DNA of 64,000 nt, taken from NCBI RefSeq assembly GCF_004345325.1, contig NZ_SLVJ01000001.1:372001-436000 (forward strand), written 5' to 3'. The notes below the pieces were generated by a model, which had not been told where the DNA came from, made no database searches, and worked only from the letters and a program-made list of their open reading frames with translations. A program made the translations under genes and the position numbers. The DNA is from Acinetobacter calcoaceticus (GTDB lineage Bacteria; Pseudomonadota; Gammaproteobacteria; Pseudomonadales; Moraxellaceae). Shown in pieces: positions 31,553-40,216 of the stretch (positions are counted from its first letter, which is position 1; every line of letters starts with the position of its first letter).

Positions 31553-31696
31553 ATCATGACCCACTCCGTTTGCGAAAATGAAGCACATTTATTCATAGTG
31601 CTTTCATCTTAATAATGGAAATTTAATAAACCAGATGATTTTTTTTGTTATTCTAAAGCCCATCAAAATAATGCTATGCAAACTTAAAGGTCGTTT

Positions 31697-32509
31697 ATGC
31701 AATTAACCCGTTCAAAAGTACTTCTTGCCTGCTACTTGGCATCTGGTTTGATGCTGAGTGCGTGCTCCAAAGCTGATGACGCAAAAAAAGATAACACCTT
31801 AATAGCCACTGCACCTGCAACAGGCGAAGAGTCAAATATTACAGAACGAAATGCCAAACAAAGGCTGATTAAAACTTTAGATAAACATTTTAAAACAGCA
31901 GGGATCGATGCCAAAATCACTGATGTTCAACTCACTGAGATGCCTAATATATACTGGGTGACCTTAGAAGGCATGGGTTCAGTTTATGTAAGCAGTGATG
32001 GTAAATATCTCATCCAAGGTGATGTGATTCGTCTCGGTGGTAAAGAACTTTCCAATATCAGCGACCAACTTCAAGCTGCGGAAAACAAAATCCTACTGGC
32101 GAACTTAAAAACTGCAGATTTATTGGTTTATCCAACCAAAGGCAAAACCAAGCATGTGGTATATATCTTTACTGATGCAAGTTGCCCATACTGCCATAAG
32201 CTACATGCGCAAATACCAGATATGAACAGCAAGGGCATCGAAGTTCGCTATATTGCTTGGCCACGTGGTGAGCAATTTATGCCAGCGATGGAAAGTATCT
32301 GGTGCAGCCCAGATCGTCAAAAAGCCTTTGATCAAGCCATTACCGATGTCGAACTTCCAGCAGCGACCTGTGCCAACCCAGTAAAAGAGCAATATCAATT
32401 GGGTCTAAAAATGGGTGTCAATGGTACGCCTGCGATTTACAATAGCAATGGTCAATACTTGGGCGGTTATTTAACCGCCGATGAGGTCATAAAACGTCTA
32501 GAAAAATAA
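31697..32509 (+). CDS. dsbC: DsbC-type disulfide isomerase
   Basis: Periplasmic thioredoxin-fold protein that reshuffles disulfides. The 270-aa protein has a signal ending in LMLSAC, a lipobox, so it is probably a lipoprotein, unlike E. coli DsbC. A DsbC N-terminal dimerisation domain (about 45-120) follows, then DASCPYCHKL with the CxxC active site at about residue 175, and the cis-Pro in NGTPAIY. It needs DsbD for reduction. It lies 144 bases after xerD and before hom. Confidence 0.9.
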   Translation: MQLTRSKVLLACYLASGLMLSACSKADDAKKDNTLIATAPATGEESNITERNAKQRLIKTLDKHFKTAGIDAKITDVQLTEMPNIYWVTLEGMGSVYVSSDGKYLIQGDVIRLGGKELSNISDQLQAAENKILLANLKTADLLVYPTKGKTKHVVYIFTDASCPYCHKLHAQIPDMNSKGIEVRYIAWPRGEQFMPAMESIWCSPDRQKAFDQAITDVELPAATCANPVKEQYQLGLKMGVNGTPAIYNSNGQYLGGYLTADEVIKRLEK

Positions 32510-32612
32510 CCATATAGGTTGCAGATAAAAGATCTTCTACACCCTAGAGTCTGGCGCTTTTTTTAGCTATGATCAACAGATCAAATTTTATTATGAATGA
32601 ATGGAGTGTGAC

Positions 32613-33917
32613 GTGAAACCAGTTCGTCTGGCAATACTCGGTCTAGGTACCGTAGGTGGTGGAGCCCTTAAACTGCTACAAGAAAACGCTGCTGAAATTA
32701 GACGTCGCACCGGTCGTGAAATTCAAATTACCTATGTGGGTACAAGACGCCCGCGCCCTGATTTAGATCTAGATCCAAGCATTAAACAAAGTTCAGACCT
32801 ATTAGATATCGTCAGACAACCTGATGTCGACGTCGTGGTTGAAGTCATGGGTGGGATTCATCCTGCCTATGAAATTATCATGGAAGCCTTAAAACACGGC
32901 AAACAGGTCGTGACTGCCAACAAAGCACTTCTTGCTGAGCATGGCAACGAATTATTTAAAGCCGCAGATGAACACAGCGTACAAATCGCCTATGAAGCTG
33001 CGGTTGCAGGTGGTATCCCGATCATCAAAGTCATCCGCGAAGGTCTGGCAGCCAATAAAATCGAATGGCTTGCAGGCATCATCAATGGTACAGGTAACTT
33101 TATCCTGACTGAAATGCGTGAAAAAGGCCGTGCCTTTGCAGATGTACTCAAAGAAGCACAAGAATTGGGTTATGCCGAAGCTGATCCGACTTTTGACGTA
33201 GAAGGCATTGATGCAGCGCACAAGCTGACCATCCTTGCGTCATGTGCATTTGGTATTCCATTACAGTTCGATAAAGTCTATACCGAAGGCATCAGTAAAA
33301 TTACCGCACAAGATGTCGGCTATGCTGAAGCCTTAGGTTATCGCATCAAACACTTGGGTATCGCACGTCGTAGCGATAAAGGCATCGAGTTGCGGGTGCA
33401 CCCGACCTTGATTCCTGAAGAAGAGCTGATCGCCAACGTCAACGGCGTTAAAAATGCAGTCTTGGTTCAAGCCAATGCGGTTGGTCCGACGTTGTATTAT
33501 GGTGCTGGCGCTGGTGCTGGCCCAACGGCTTCTGCTGTGGTTGCGGATGTCATTGATATTGTCCGTGATATTATCTACACCGAAGATGGCGCTGGTACTA
33601 TTCCACAATTGGCCTTTGAAAACCTTGCCGATACTCCAATTTTGACCAGTGATGAAATGACTACAGGTTATTACATCCGAATCAATGCCGAAGACCAAAC
33701 TGGGGTCTTGGCCAATGTCACCACGATCTTAAGTCGTGCAGGTATTGGTATTGATGCGATCATGCAACAACCGCGCCTGAAAGACCTTATCCCTATCGTG
33801 ATCTTGACTGACCCTGTGGTTGAGTCAAAAATGAACGATGCATTATCACAAATTCAAGCGCTTGCTGAGATTCATGGCGAAATCGTTCGAATTCGTTTAG
33901 AATTGCTTGAAAACTAA
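32613..33917 (+). CDS. hom: Homoserine dehydrogenase
   Basis: Reduces aspartate semialdehyde to homoserine, the branch point to threonine and methionine. The 434-aa protein has an N-terminal NAD(P) fold (LAILGLGTVGGGALK), the substrate part ANKALLAEHG, GIINGTGNFILTEM and AYAEADPTFDVEGIDAA-type core, and a C-terminal ACT domain (about 350-430) for feedback by threonine. I chose the GTG at 32613 with GGAG 7 nt upstream over the ATG at 32601. It is followed 53 bases later by thrC. Confidence 0.97.
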   Translation: MKPVRLAILGLGTVGGGALKLLQENAAEIRRRTGREIQITYVGTRRPRPDLDLDPSIKQSSDLLDIVRQPDVDVVVEVMGGIHPAYEIIMEALKHGKQVVTANKALLAEHGNELFKAADEHSVQIAYEAAVAGGIPIIKVIREGLAANKIEWLAGIINGTGNFILTEMREKGRAFADVLKEAQELGYAEADPTFDVEGIDAAHKLTILASCAFGIPLQFDKVYTEGISKITAQDVGYAEALGYRIKHLGIARRSDKGIELRVHPTLIPEEELIANVNGVKNAVLVQANAVGPTLYYGAGAGAGPTASAVVADVIDIVRDIIYTEDGAGTIPQLAFENLADTPILTSDEMTTGYYIRINAEDQTGVLANVTTILSRAGIGIDAIMQQPRLKDLIPIVILTDPVVESKMNDALSQIQALAEIHGEIVRIRLELLEN

Positions 33918-33924
33918 TCGGGTT

Positions 33925-33940
33925 GAGGGCAGTCGCCCTC
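33925..33940 (+). other. Small hairpin between hom and thrC
   Basis: GAGGGC, loop AGTC, GCCCTC. A 6-bp G/C stem with no T run, 8 bases after the hom stop. It may stabilise or separate the two messages. Confidence 0.4.
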
Positions 33941-33970
33941 ACCAGCTCTACACACCATTGGAACACCATC

Positions 33971-35104
33971 ATGTCGAATGCCAATCGTTATACTGGTTTA
34001 GTTGACCGTTATCGTGACCGCCTACCTGTTTCTGCAACTACTCGTGCCATTTCTTTAAATGAGGGCAACACCCCTCTGATCAAACTGGAAAATATTCCAC
34101 GTATGATCGGTAAAGATGTTGAAATCTACGTGAAATATGAAGGCCTGAACCCGACAGGTTCTTTTAAAGATCGTGGTATGACCATGGCTGTCACCAAAGC
34201 GGTTGAAGAAGGCTCTAAAGCCATTATCTGTGCATCTACAGGTAATACCTCAGCTTCTGCTGCTGCCTATGCAGCACGTGCTGGCATTAAAGCATTTGTA
34301 TTGATCCCTGAAGGCAAAATTGCCATGGGTAAAATGGCGCAAGCCATGATGTACGGTGCAATCACCATGCAAATCCGCGGTAACTTTGATGACGGTATGC
34401 GTCTGGTTAAAGAAGTAGCTGATCAAGCGCCTGTGACCATCGTGAACTCAATCAACCCATATCGCTTACAAGGCCAAAAAACCATTGCTTACGAAATCGT
34501 AGACGCTTTGGGTCGTGCCCCAGATTATCACTGCTTGCCTGTAGGTAATGCAGGTAACATCACGGCGCATTGGATGGGTTATACCGAAGCTGTTGCAGAT
34601 ACAGCTCAATTTGAACAAGTGATCTATGATGCTGCTACGGATGCATTTACAGGTCCTAAGCCTGAAGGTCGTCCAGTCATGGTCGGTTATCAAGCATCTG
34701 GTGCTGCACCCTTCCTACGTGGCGCACCTGTTGAACAACCTGAAACCGTTGCGACCGCAATTCGTATTGGTAATCCACAAAGCTGGAACCATGCCAAAGC
34801 GGTGGTCAAAGAATCTTCAGGCTGGTTTGATGAGCTAACTGATACTGAAATCTTAGAAGCACAACGCCTGTTGTCGATGTACGAAGGCATCTTCTGTGAA
34901 CCTGCTTCTGCTGCCAGTGTTGGCGGTGCGATTCGTGATATCAAAGCAGGAAAAATTGCTGAAGGTTCAGTGATCGTATGTACCGTTACTGGTAACGGTC
35001 TCAAAGATCCAGATACAGCAATCAAACAATGTGAAGATGCGGTGATGCTGAGCATTGATGCCACCATGCAAGACGTGCGTAGCTCAATTCTTTCCAACAT
35101 GTAA
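33971..35104 (+). CDS. thrC: Threonine synthase
   Basis: PLP enzyme that converts O-phosphohomoserine to threonine. The 377-aa protein has the PLP-binding Lys in GLNPTGSFKDRGM near residue 60, ASTGNTSASAAAYAARAG and the glycine-rich GNAGNITAHWMGY. The ATG at 33971 is chosen because the upstream TTG at 33923 adds 16 residues unlike the family. Second gene of hom-thrC. A strong terminator follows. Confidence 0.97.
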   Translation: MSNANRYTGLVDRYRDRLPVSATTRAISLNEGNTPLIKLENIPRMIGKDVEIYVKYEGLNPTGSFKDRGMTMAVTKAVEEGSKAIICASTGNTSASAAAYAARAGIKAFVLIPEGKIAMGKMAQAMMYGAITMQIRGNFDDGMRLVKEVADQAPVTIVNSINPYRLQGQKTIAYEIVDALGRAPDYHCLPVGNAGNITAHWMGYTEAVADTAQFEQVIYDAATDAFTGPKPEGRPVMVGYQASGAAPFLRGAPVEQPETVATAIRIGNPQSWNHAKAVVKESSGWFDELTDTEILEAQRLLSMYEGIFCEPASAASVGGAIRDIKAGKIAEGSVIVCTVTGNGLKDPDTAIKQCEDAVMLSIDATMQDVRSSILSNM

Positions 35105-35140
35105 AATATGAAATCACACTCATCTTAAAATGAGTGCATA

Positions 35141-35167
35141 AAAAAACCTGCTTTGGCAGGTTTTTTT
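35141..35167. terminator. Bidirectional terminator between thrC and pbpG
   Basis: AACCTGC / GCAGGTT stem with A and T runs on both sides. A separate CACTCAT/ATGAGTG hairpin precedes it at 35118-35136. Confidence 0.88.
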
Positions 35168-35227
35168 ATGGCTAAGGCCCTTACATCAAGATCAATGCAT
35201 GGGCCATGTGATGTAATTAAATCAAAG

Positions 35228-36280
35228 TTAAATACGTTTAGGTAAGCTACTGACCCAATTCAATAGGTTAGTTGCATCATTGGTACGCGCTTGAGAGGTG
35301 CTTGCGCCTAATAACACCACCACGGCAGGGCGTGAATTGACTGTGGTGTGCATCACCACGCAACGACCCGCTTCATTGATATAACCGGTTTTAGAAATAT
35401 TGATGTTCCAACCGCCATTACGCACCATGGCATTGGTGTTGTTAGACTTCAAGACACGATAGCCCAAATTGAAGTCATAGCTCGCTGTAGTGGAGAATTG
35501 GCGAATGAGGCCATACTCGTAGGCAGAACTCACCAAAATGCCGAGATCACGCGCTGAGGCGATATTACGTGGGTCTAAACCTGTAGACTCAGTATAATGG
35601 GTGGACGTCATACCCAACTGACGTGCTTTGGCATTCATGGCGGATACAAAAGCAGGACGACCCCCTGGATAGGTACGTGCCAAGGCTGCTGCTGCTGGAT
35701 TTTCAGATTTCATCAATGCCAACAATAACATTTCAGCACGATTCATGCTGTCGCCGACCTTCAAGGTCGAGCTAGAGTTTTTCCCGCCTGCACCAGCAAA
35801 ATCAATCGATTCTAGGATGATATTTTCAGACATGTTCAAACGAGCATCAGCAGTGACCACTGCCGTCATCAGTTTGGTTACAGAAGCGATCGGTAAAGCA
35901 GTGTTGGTATTTTTACTGTAGAGCACTTCACCAGTTTGCGCGTCCATGACTAATGCTGCACGCGCATTGACCGAGGGTTGACTGACATATTTATTGGTAT
36001 CATAGATACGAACAGTGTTCGACGGTGGATTACTGACATTTGTTCCATTTGATCGAACAATACTCGTTGTGATTGAAGTTGAGCCTTTAGGCGACACTTC
36101 ATGATCATCGTTGAGTAGCTGATTGACATCTTCAGATGACCAAGTTATTGACGAAGGTGGAGTACTACTTGACGCAGCTCCAGAAGACTTGATGACAAGA
36201 TCTGCAAAACTCATTGAGCTTAAGCTTAGCAGTACTGATAGACTCAATACATGCTTTAAGATTTTTTTAGATTTTTTCAC
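35228..36280 (-). CDS. pbpG: D-alanyl-D-alanine endopeptidase PBP7/8
   Basis: Low-molecular-weight penicillin-binding protein that cleaves peptidoglycan cross-links in the periplasm. The 350-aa protein has a signal peptide (cleavage near residue 26), a Ser/Thr/Pro-rich linker of about 60 residues, then the S11 peptidase core with SVTK (SxxK), SEN (SxN) and KTGYIN (KTG). The start codon is GTG with AGG upstream. In A. baumannii the orthologue is a serum-survival factor. Divergent from gacA; the 218-bp spacer carries a 7-bp inverted repeat. Confidence 0.93.
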   Translation of the reverse strand: MKKSKKILKHVLSLSVLLSLSSMSFADLVIKSSGAASSSTPPSSITWSSEDVNQLLNDDHEVSPKGSTSITTSIVRSNGTNVSNPPSNTVRIYDTNKYVSQPSVNARAALVMDAQTGEVLYSKNTNTALPIASVTKLMTAVVTADARLNMSENIILESIDFAGAGGKNSSSTLKVGDSMNRAEMLLLALMKSENPAAAALARTYPGGRPAFVSAMNAKARQLGMTSTHYTESTGLDPRNIASARDLGILVSSAYEYGLIRQFSTTASYDFNLGYRVLKSNNTNAMVRNGGWNINISKTGYINEAGRCVVMHTTVNSRPAVVVLLGASTSQARTNDATNLLNWVSSLPKRI

Positions 36281-36390
36281 GGCAACCTACTTATCTCAGT
36301 GAGGTTTTAGCAATCTTGCTTCTTACCTCAAATATGACTTACATTTACACGATGACGCGGATAAGATGAATTCACGAGATTGTGCATAAC

Positions 36391-36408
36391 GTTCTGTACG
36401 GACAGAAC
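36391..36408. promoter_or_regulatory. Inverted repeat between pbpG and gacA
   Basis: GTTCTGT, ACGG, ACAGAAC. A perfect 7-bp dyad in the divergent promoter region, 90 bases before gacA and 110 before pbpG. It looks like a dimeric regulator site. The regulator is unknown. Confidence 0.5.
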
Positions 36409-36498
36409 CTAGGATTGCTAATTTTGTTATGTAATTGCAAGTCAATTTAGCTTTATGTAACAAAAAACATCAAATTAAGTATAGAAAGGAGGGGCAAT

Positions 36499-37134
36499 GT
36501 GATTACAGTTCTGGTGGTTGATGACCATGAATTAGTACGTACAGGCATTTGCCGTATGTTGGAAGACCAAATCGATATTCAGGTGATTGGTCAGGCTGAG
36601 TCTGGTGAAGAAGCCATCACACTGGTCCGTCAACATCACCCTAATGTGGTGCTACTTGATGTCAATATGCCAGGTATAGGTGGGGTTGAAACGACTCGCC
36701 GCTTATTACAGTCTGCTCCAGAAACCAAAGTCCTTGCAGTCAGTGGCTTAGCCGAAGAGCCCTACCCTTCACTGCTGTTAAAGGCGGGTGCCAAGGGTTA
36801 TATCACCAAAGGTGCGCCCATTTCTGAAATGGTCCGAGCCATTAAAAAAGTCATGCAAGGTGGTAAATATTTCAGTGCGGATATTGCGGAACAACTCGCC
36901 AGCTCCTATCTCTCCGACACCCATAGTTCACCTTTTGATGCACTCTCTGAACGCGAGATGCAAGTGGCAATGATGGTGGTCAATTGTATCAGTGCCCAAG
37001 AAATCTCAGATAAACTTTTCGTCAGTGTAAAAACTGTCAATACCTATCGTTACAGAATCTTTGAAAAACTCAGCATCGACAGTGATGTTAAGCTGACCCA
37101 CTTGGCCATGCGATATGGTCTGATTAAGCCCTAG
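36499..37134 (+). CDS. gacA: Response regulator GacA
   Basis: NarL/FixJ-type response regulator of the GacS/GacA system. The 211-aa protein has acidic residues DDHE near 8-11, phospho-acceptor Asp in VVLLDVNMPG near 54 and the Lys in GYITKGAP. A LuxR-type HTH lies at about 143-205 (LSEREMQVAMMVVNC ... DKLFVSVKTVNTYRYRIFEKL). The start is GTG behind AAAGGAGG, close to the perfect anti-16S sequence. In A. baumannii GacSA controls pili, motility and phenylacetate use. The kinase is not nearby. Confidence 0.93.
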   Translation: MITVLVVDDHELVRTGICRMLEDQIDIQVIGQAESGEEAITLVRQHHPNVVLLDVNMPGIGGVETTRRLLQSAPETKVLAVSGLAEEPYPSLLLKAGAKGYITKGAPISEMVRAIKKVMQGGKYFSADIAEQLASSYLSDTHSSPFDALSEREMQVAMMVVNCISAQEISDKLFVSVKTVNTYRYRIFEKLSIDSDVKLTHLAMRYGLIKP

Positions 37135-37572
37135 CACTTAATGACAAATTAGGTTTGAGTAATCTACGTAATTTTTGGAAACTGCGAATTACTCAAACAA
37201 AGTTCACTATATATTTTCGGATACGTGCATAGCGTTATTTACTCATAATAAATACAGCAATCTACGTACTACATATGCCAAGCATCCTCCCAGCGATAAA
37301 CCTATTATCTGAATTTCATCTTTTAACACTTGCTCGTCACCAGAGGCGCTTATAATCGATGTGATTAATCTCTAAGAGCCAGAGAAAAACAAGATTTAAC
37401 TCAATTAATTCAGTCATTTTTTAGTATTGAAATAAACGCCATTGGTTTAGCATATTCACACGAAGAAAATCAGGGGATCGATCACGCCCCTAAATAGTAT
37501 GTGTAAAAATAAAGGGTGTTCATTTTCAGCGCGAACGACCCGCAGACAACGATAATTCAGGTTTCTGATGCT
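37135..37572. other. Gap between gacA and the PilR-like gene
   Basis: About 440 bases without a credible ORF. It holds the inverted repeat at 37153-37198, a 10-bp direct repeat AATCTACGTA (37161 and 37259) and an AGGGG/CCCCT hairpin just before the regulator. In other Acinetobacter, as I recall, a PilS kinase gene sits here. No -24/-12 promoter seen. Confidence 0.5.
37153..37198 (+). repeat. Perfect 11-bp inverted repeat after gacA
   Basis: GTTTGAGTAAT and its exact complement 24 nt apart, 18 bases after the gacA stop. It is not followed by a T run. It may be a weak terminator or an mRNA-stabilising hairpin. Confidence 0.55.
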
Positions 37573-39009
37573 ATGGTAATGCAAGCTTTGGTTTTACTTG
37601 TCGACGATGAATATGAACGCTGTTTGACGATGCAGCAAACCTTGGCACGGATCGGCCTTAAAACCCATATTGCACATCACATAGCGCAAGCCAAGTATTT
37701 TTTTAACGAATATCACTACCAAGCCTGTATTACCGAATTGCATTTACTAGATGGCTCAGGTACCGATCTTACTGCTTATCTGGCCGCGTATTTCCCTCAA
37801 ATTCCAACGATTGCAATCTGTTCAGCCTCTGATCTTGATACGATCCCGACACTGATGCAGGCAGGCGCTTTTGACTGTATCAGCAGACCATTCACAGCCC
37901 AGCAACTGCAACAATTGACGCGAAGGGCATTACATCAATATCCCCTGATGGGTGAACAACGGCCGCAAAGTCTTGCGGAGAAAATACTCATCGGTGAGTC
38001 CACACTCATGCAAAGCTTGCGTAACAGTATTGAAAAACTTGCGGACTCACAATCATCGGTATTTATTCACGGAGAATCCGGTACAGGTAAAAGTGTGGTC
38101 GCACAACTGATCCACCAACTCAGCTCACGTTGTGATGAGCCCTTTGTGCTCATCAATTGCGATGCAATCAGTGAACATCAGATGGACATTGAACTCTTTG
38201 GTCAGCAAAAAGGTCATCTGCCTGATGTTAAGCAAGACAGTATAGGCTTGCTTCAAACTGCACACAGGGGGAGTCTTTTTTTAGATGAAATTGCAGCACT
38301 ATCACCGACCATGCAATTGAAATTACATCATGCTTTGCAGCACAAGAAAATTCGCCCGCTAGGAAGTGATCAGGACATTGAAGTGGATTTTCGCCTGCTG
38401 AGCGCGAGTCATTTGGATTTACAACAACAGCTGCGACAAGGCTTATTTCGACCAGACCTTTATTATCGCGTACATGTGGTTGATCTCTACATTCCGCCGC
38501 TAGGCGCACGTGAGCAAGACATCCTGATATTGGCCAATCACTTTATCCAAGAGTTGTGCATCGAATTGAATATCGGCTTTAAACAACTGAGTAGTACTGC
38601 CCAATCTTATTTAATGGAATATACCTATGCAGGCAATGTCAGAGAGTTAAGCAATATGATCGAACGCGCACTGGTCTTGTGTGATGGCAGCACGATTGAG
38701 GTGGCGCATTTGCAACCGAGTCCACCACCTCAAGTCACAACCCAAGCCGCGGCCCAAAGCATAACCCAAATTATGGCCTTGCCAACAACATACTCAACTT
38801 TGAGTGATATCACTTCTCATCGAACTGTAAAGTCCATGCAGGATATGATCCCCACAGAAGGTCTGGTGCAGTTTCTTGAAAATATAGAACGCGAAATTCT
38901 CATCAACGCACTGCATCTCACACGCTGGAACAGGACTCAAGCTGCAAAAAAGCTCGGCATGACCTTTCGCTCACTACGTTATCGCCTGAAGAAGCTCGGT
39001 GTAGAATAA
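37573..39009 (+). CDS. Degenerate PilR-like NtrC-family regulator
   Basis: A 478-aa protein with the three NtrC-type domains. The receiver (about 1-115) keeps the acidic DDE at 11-13, but the phospho-acceptor Asp is Glu-55 (TEL), the conserved Thr is Cys-83 and the conserved Lys is Arg-105 (SRP). The AAA+ domain keeps Walker A GESGTGKS (167-174), Walker B LFLDE and the FRPDLYYR finger. The sigma-54 contact loop, normally GSFTGA, reads GHLPDV at 214-219. The C-terminal Fis-type HTH (NRTQAAKKLGMTFRSLRYRL) is intact. Starts at 37573 or 37579 are equally likely; the GTG at 37516 is rejected because its purine tract is adjacent. The locus fits pilR, but the protein is unlikely to act like canonical PilR. 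Confidence 0.8.
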   Translation: MVMQALVLLVDDEYERCLTMQQTLARIGLKTHIAHHIAQAKYFFNEYHYQACITELHLLDGSGTDLTAYLAAYFPQIPTIAICSASDLDTIPTLMQAGAFDCISRPFTAQQLQQLTRRALHQYPLMGEQRPQSLAEKILIGESTLMQSLRNSIEKLADSQSSVFIHGESGTGKSVVAQLIHQLSSRCDEPFVLINCDAISEHQMDIELFGQQKGHLPDVKQDSIGLLQTAHRGSLFLDEIAALSPTMQLKLHHALQHKKIRPLGSDQDIEVDFRLLSASHLDLQQQLRQGLFRPDLYYRVHVVDLYIPPLGAREQDILILANHFIQELCIELNIGFKQLSSTAQSYLMEYTYAGNVRELSNMIERALVLCDGSTIEVAHLQPSPPPQVTTQAAAQSITQIMALPTTYSTLSDITSHRTVKSMQDMIPTEGLVQFLENIEREILINALHLTRWNRTQAAKKLGMTFRSLRYRLKKLGVE

Positions 39010-39019
39010 GCGCGAACGA

Positions 39020-40192
39020 TTAGCGTTGCTTGAGCAGTAGCTCAGACACATTATTGATATACACGTCTTCTTTCATGTCTGCAGGCCAAGGATAGTCCTG
39101 ATTGGGTTGAATACCTTGACCATCAATCATGCTACCGTTCGGGGTGAAATAATGTGACACAGTCATTTGCAATGCAGCCCCATTCGGGAGGGGGAAAAGT
39201 TTTTGCACCACACCTTTGCCGTAGCTTTTCTCACCAATCACCCATGCACGTTTATGCTCTTTGAGTGCGGCAGTAAAAACTTCAGCTGCGGAAGCCGAAC
39301 GAGCATTGGTTAAAATTCCGAGCTTGATATTGGCAAACTCATTGCTTGGAAGCGCTTGAAACTCTTGATTACCCTCAGAACGGCTTTTGGTAGAAACAAT
39401 GACACCCTGATTTAAAAACAAATCAGCACTTTCCACCGCAGCAGACAATAAACCACCGGGGTTGTTACGTAGATCAATCAACACCGCTTTTAAGCGTGGG
39501 GTATTGTACTCTTCGATGAGACGTTTTAGTTCATTGCCAGTATCTTGTTGAAAAACTTTTACTCTTAATACCAAGACCTGATTGTGCAGCATCACGGGTT
39601 CAATATCTGCAACTTCAAGTTTTTTATTACGCACGATGGTGATAGCAGGATTTTTAGCATTGAGCTGTAGTTGAAAGGTGGTGCCAATTGCACCATAGAG
39701 TAGGTCTTTGACTTGTTCTGGATTGAGATTTTTCAGTTCTTGAGTGTCTATCTTAAAAACAGAGTAGCCATTTTTAAGACCTAATTTCGCAGGATCTGAG
39801 TTATCTTTTAAGTTTTTAATTTGCCATTGATGGGTATGTGGATCTAAAACCAATTGAAAATCAACGGTGGCAATGTCCGCCTCAGTATATTGCAATAGCT
39901 GCTTATAATCTTCAGCAGTTAGATAACGCGAATAACGGTCGAGTCCTGCGACCATGCCCTTGATGGCTTGTAAAAACAATGCATCATCTGGCTTATCTTC
40001 AACATAATTTTCTTTGACGATGCCATAGATCTGCACAAATTGTTCAATCGACTCAATCGGGACTTCGGCAACATTGTTGTCATCATCCCAGTCCGATACA
40101 CCTGGGCGTTTGACATCAAGCGCCCAAGCACATTGGCCGCCACTTGCAAGTAATCCTGTTAAAACAGCAATATATTTCCAAGCTTGAGCCAT
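39020..40192 (-). CDS. S41-family C-terminal processing protease
   Basis: Periplasmic serine protease of the CtpA/Prc family. The 390-aa protein has a signal peptide (cleavage near ALA, residue 25) and a PDZ-like part with NNPGG. The catalytic Ser lies in NARSASAAEV near residue 300 and the Lys in GEKSYGKGVVQK near 325. It cleaves C-termini of exported proteins; the substrate is unknown. It ends 10 bases from the convergent regulator. It starts 24 bases after the gpmI stop, suggesting co-transcription. Confidence 0.9.
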   Translation of the reverse strand: MAQAWKYIAVLTGLLASGGQCAWALDVKRPGVSDWDDDNNVAEVPIESIEQFVQIYGIVKENYVEDKPDDALFLQAIKGMVAGLDRYSRYLTAEDYKQLLQYTEADIATVDFQLVLDPHTHQWQIKNLKDNSDPAKLGLKNGYSVFKIDTQELKNLNPEQVKDLLYGAIGTTFQLQLNAKNPAITIVRNKKLEVADIEPVMLHNQVLVLRVKVFQQDTGNELKRLIEEYNTPRLKAVLIDLRNNPGGLLSAAVESADLFLNQGVIVSTKSRSEGNQEFQALPSNEFANIKLGILTNARSASAAEVFTAALKEHKRAWVIGEKSYGKGVVQKLFPLPNGAALQMTVSHYFTPNGSMIDGQGIQPNQDYPWPADMKEDVYINNVSELLLKQR

Positions 40193-40216
40193 AGGTTGTT
40201 CCAGCCTTATACAATA

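Noticed and set aside
31578-31612. Hairpin between xerD and dsbC
   Set aside because: Has a bulge and no adjoining T run. Could be a weak terminator but unsupported.
33923-33970. Upstream TTG start for thrC
   Set aside because: It would add 16 residues unlike threonine synthases, and lies in the hom-thrC hairpin.
36499-37134. gacA ORF starting at the ATG at 36497
   Set aside because: ATG at 36497 is followed by an immediate stop. The GTG at 36499 with AAAGGAGG is the real start.
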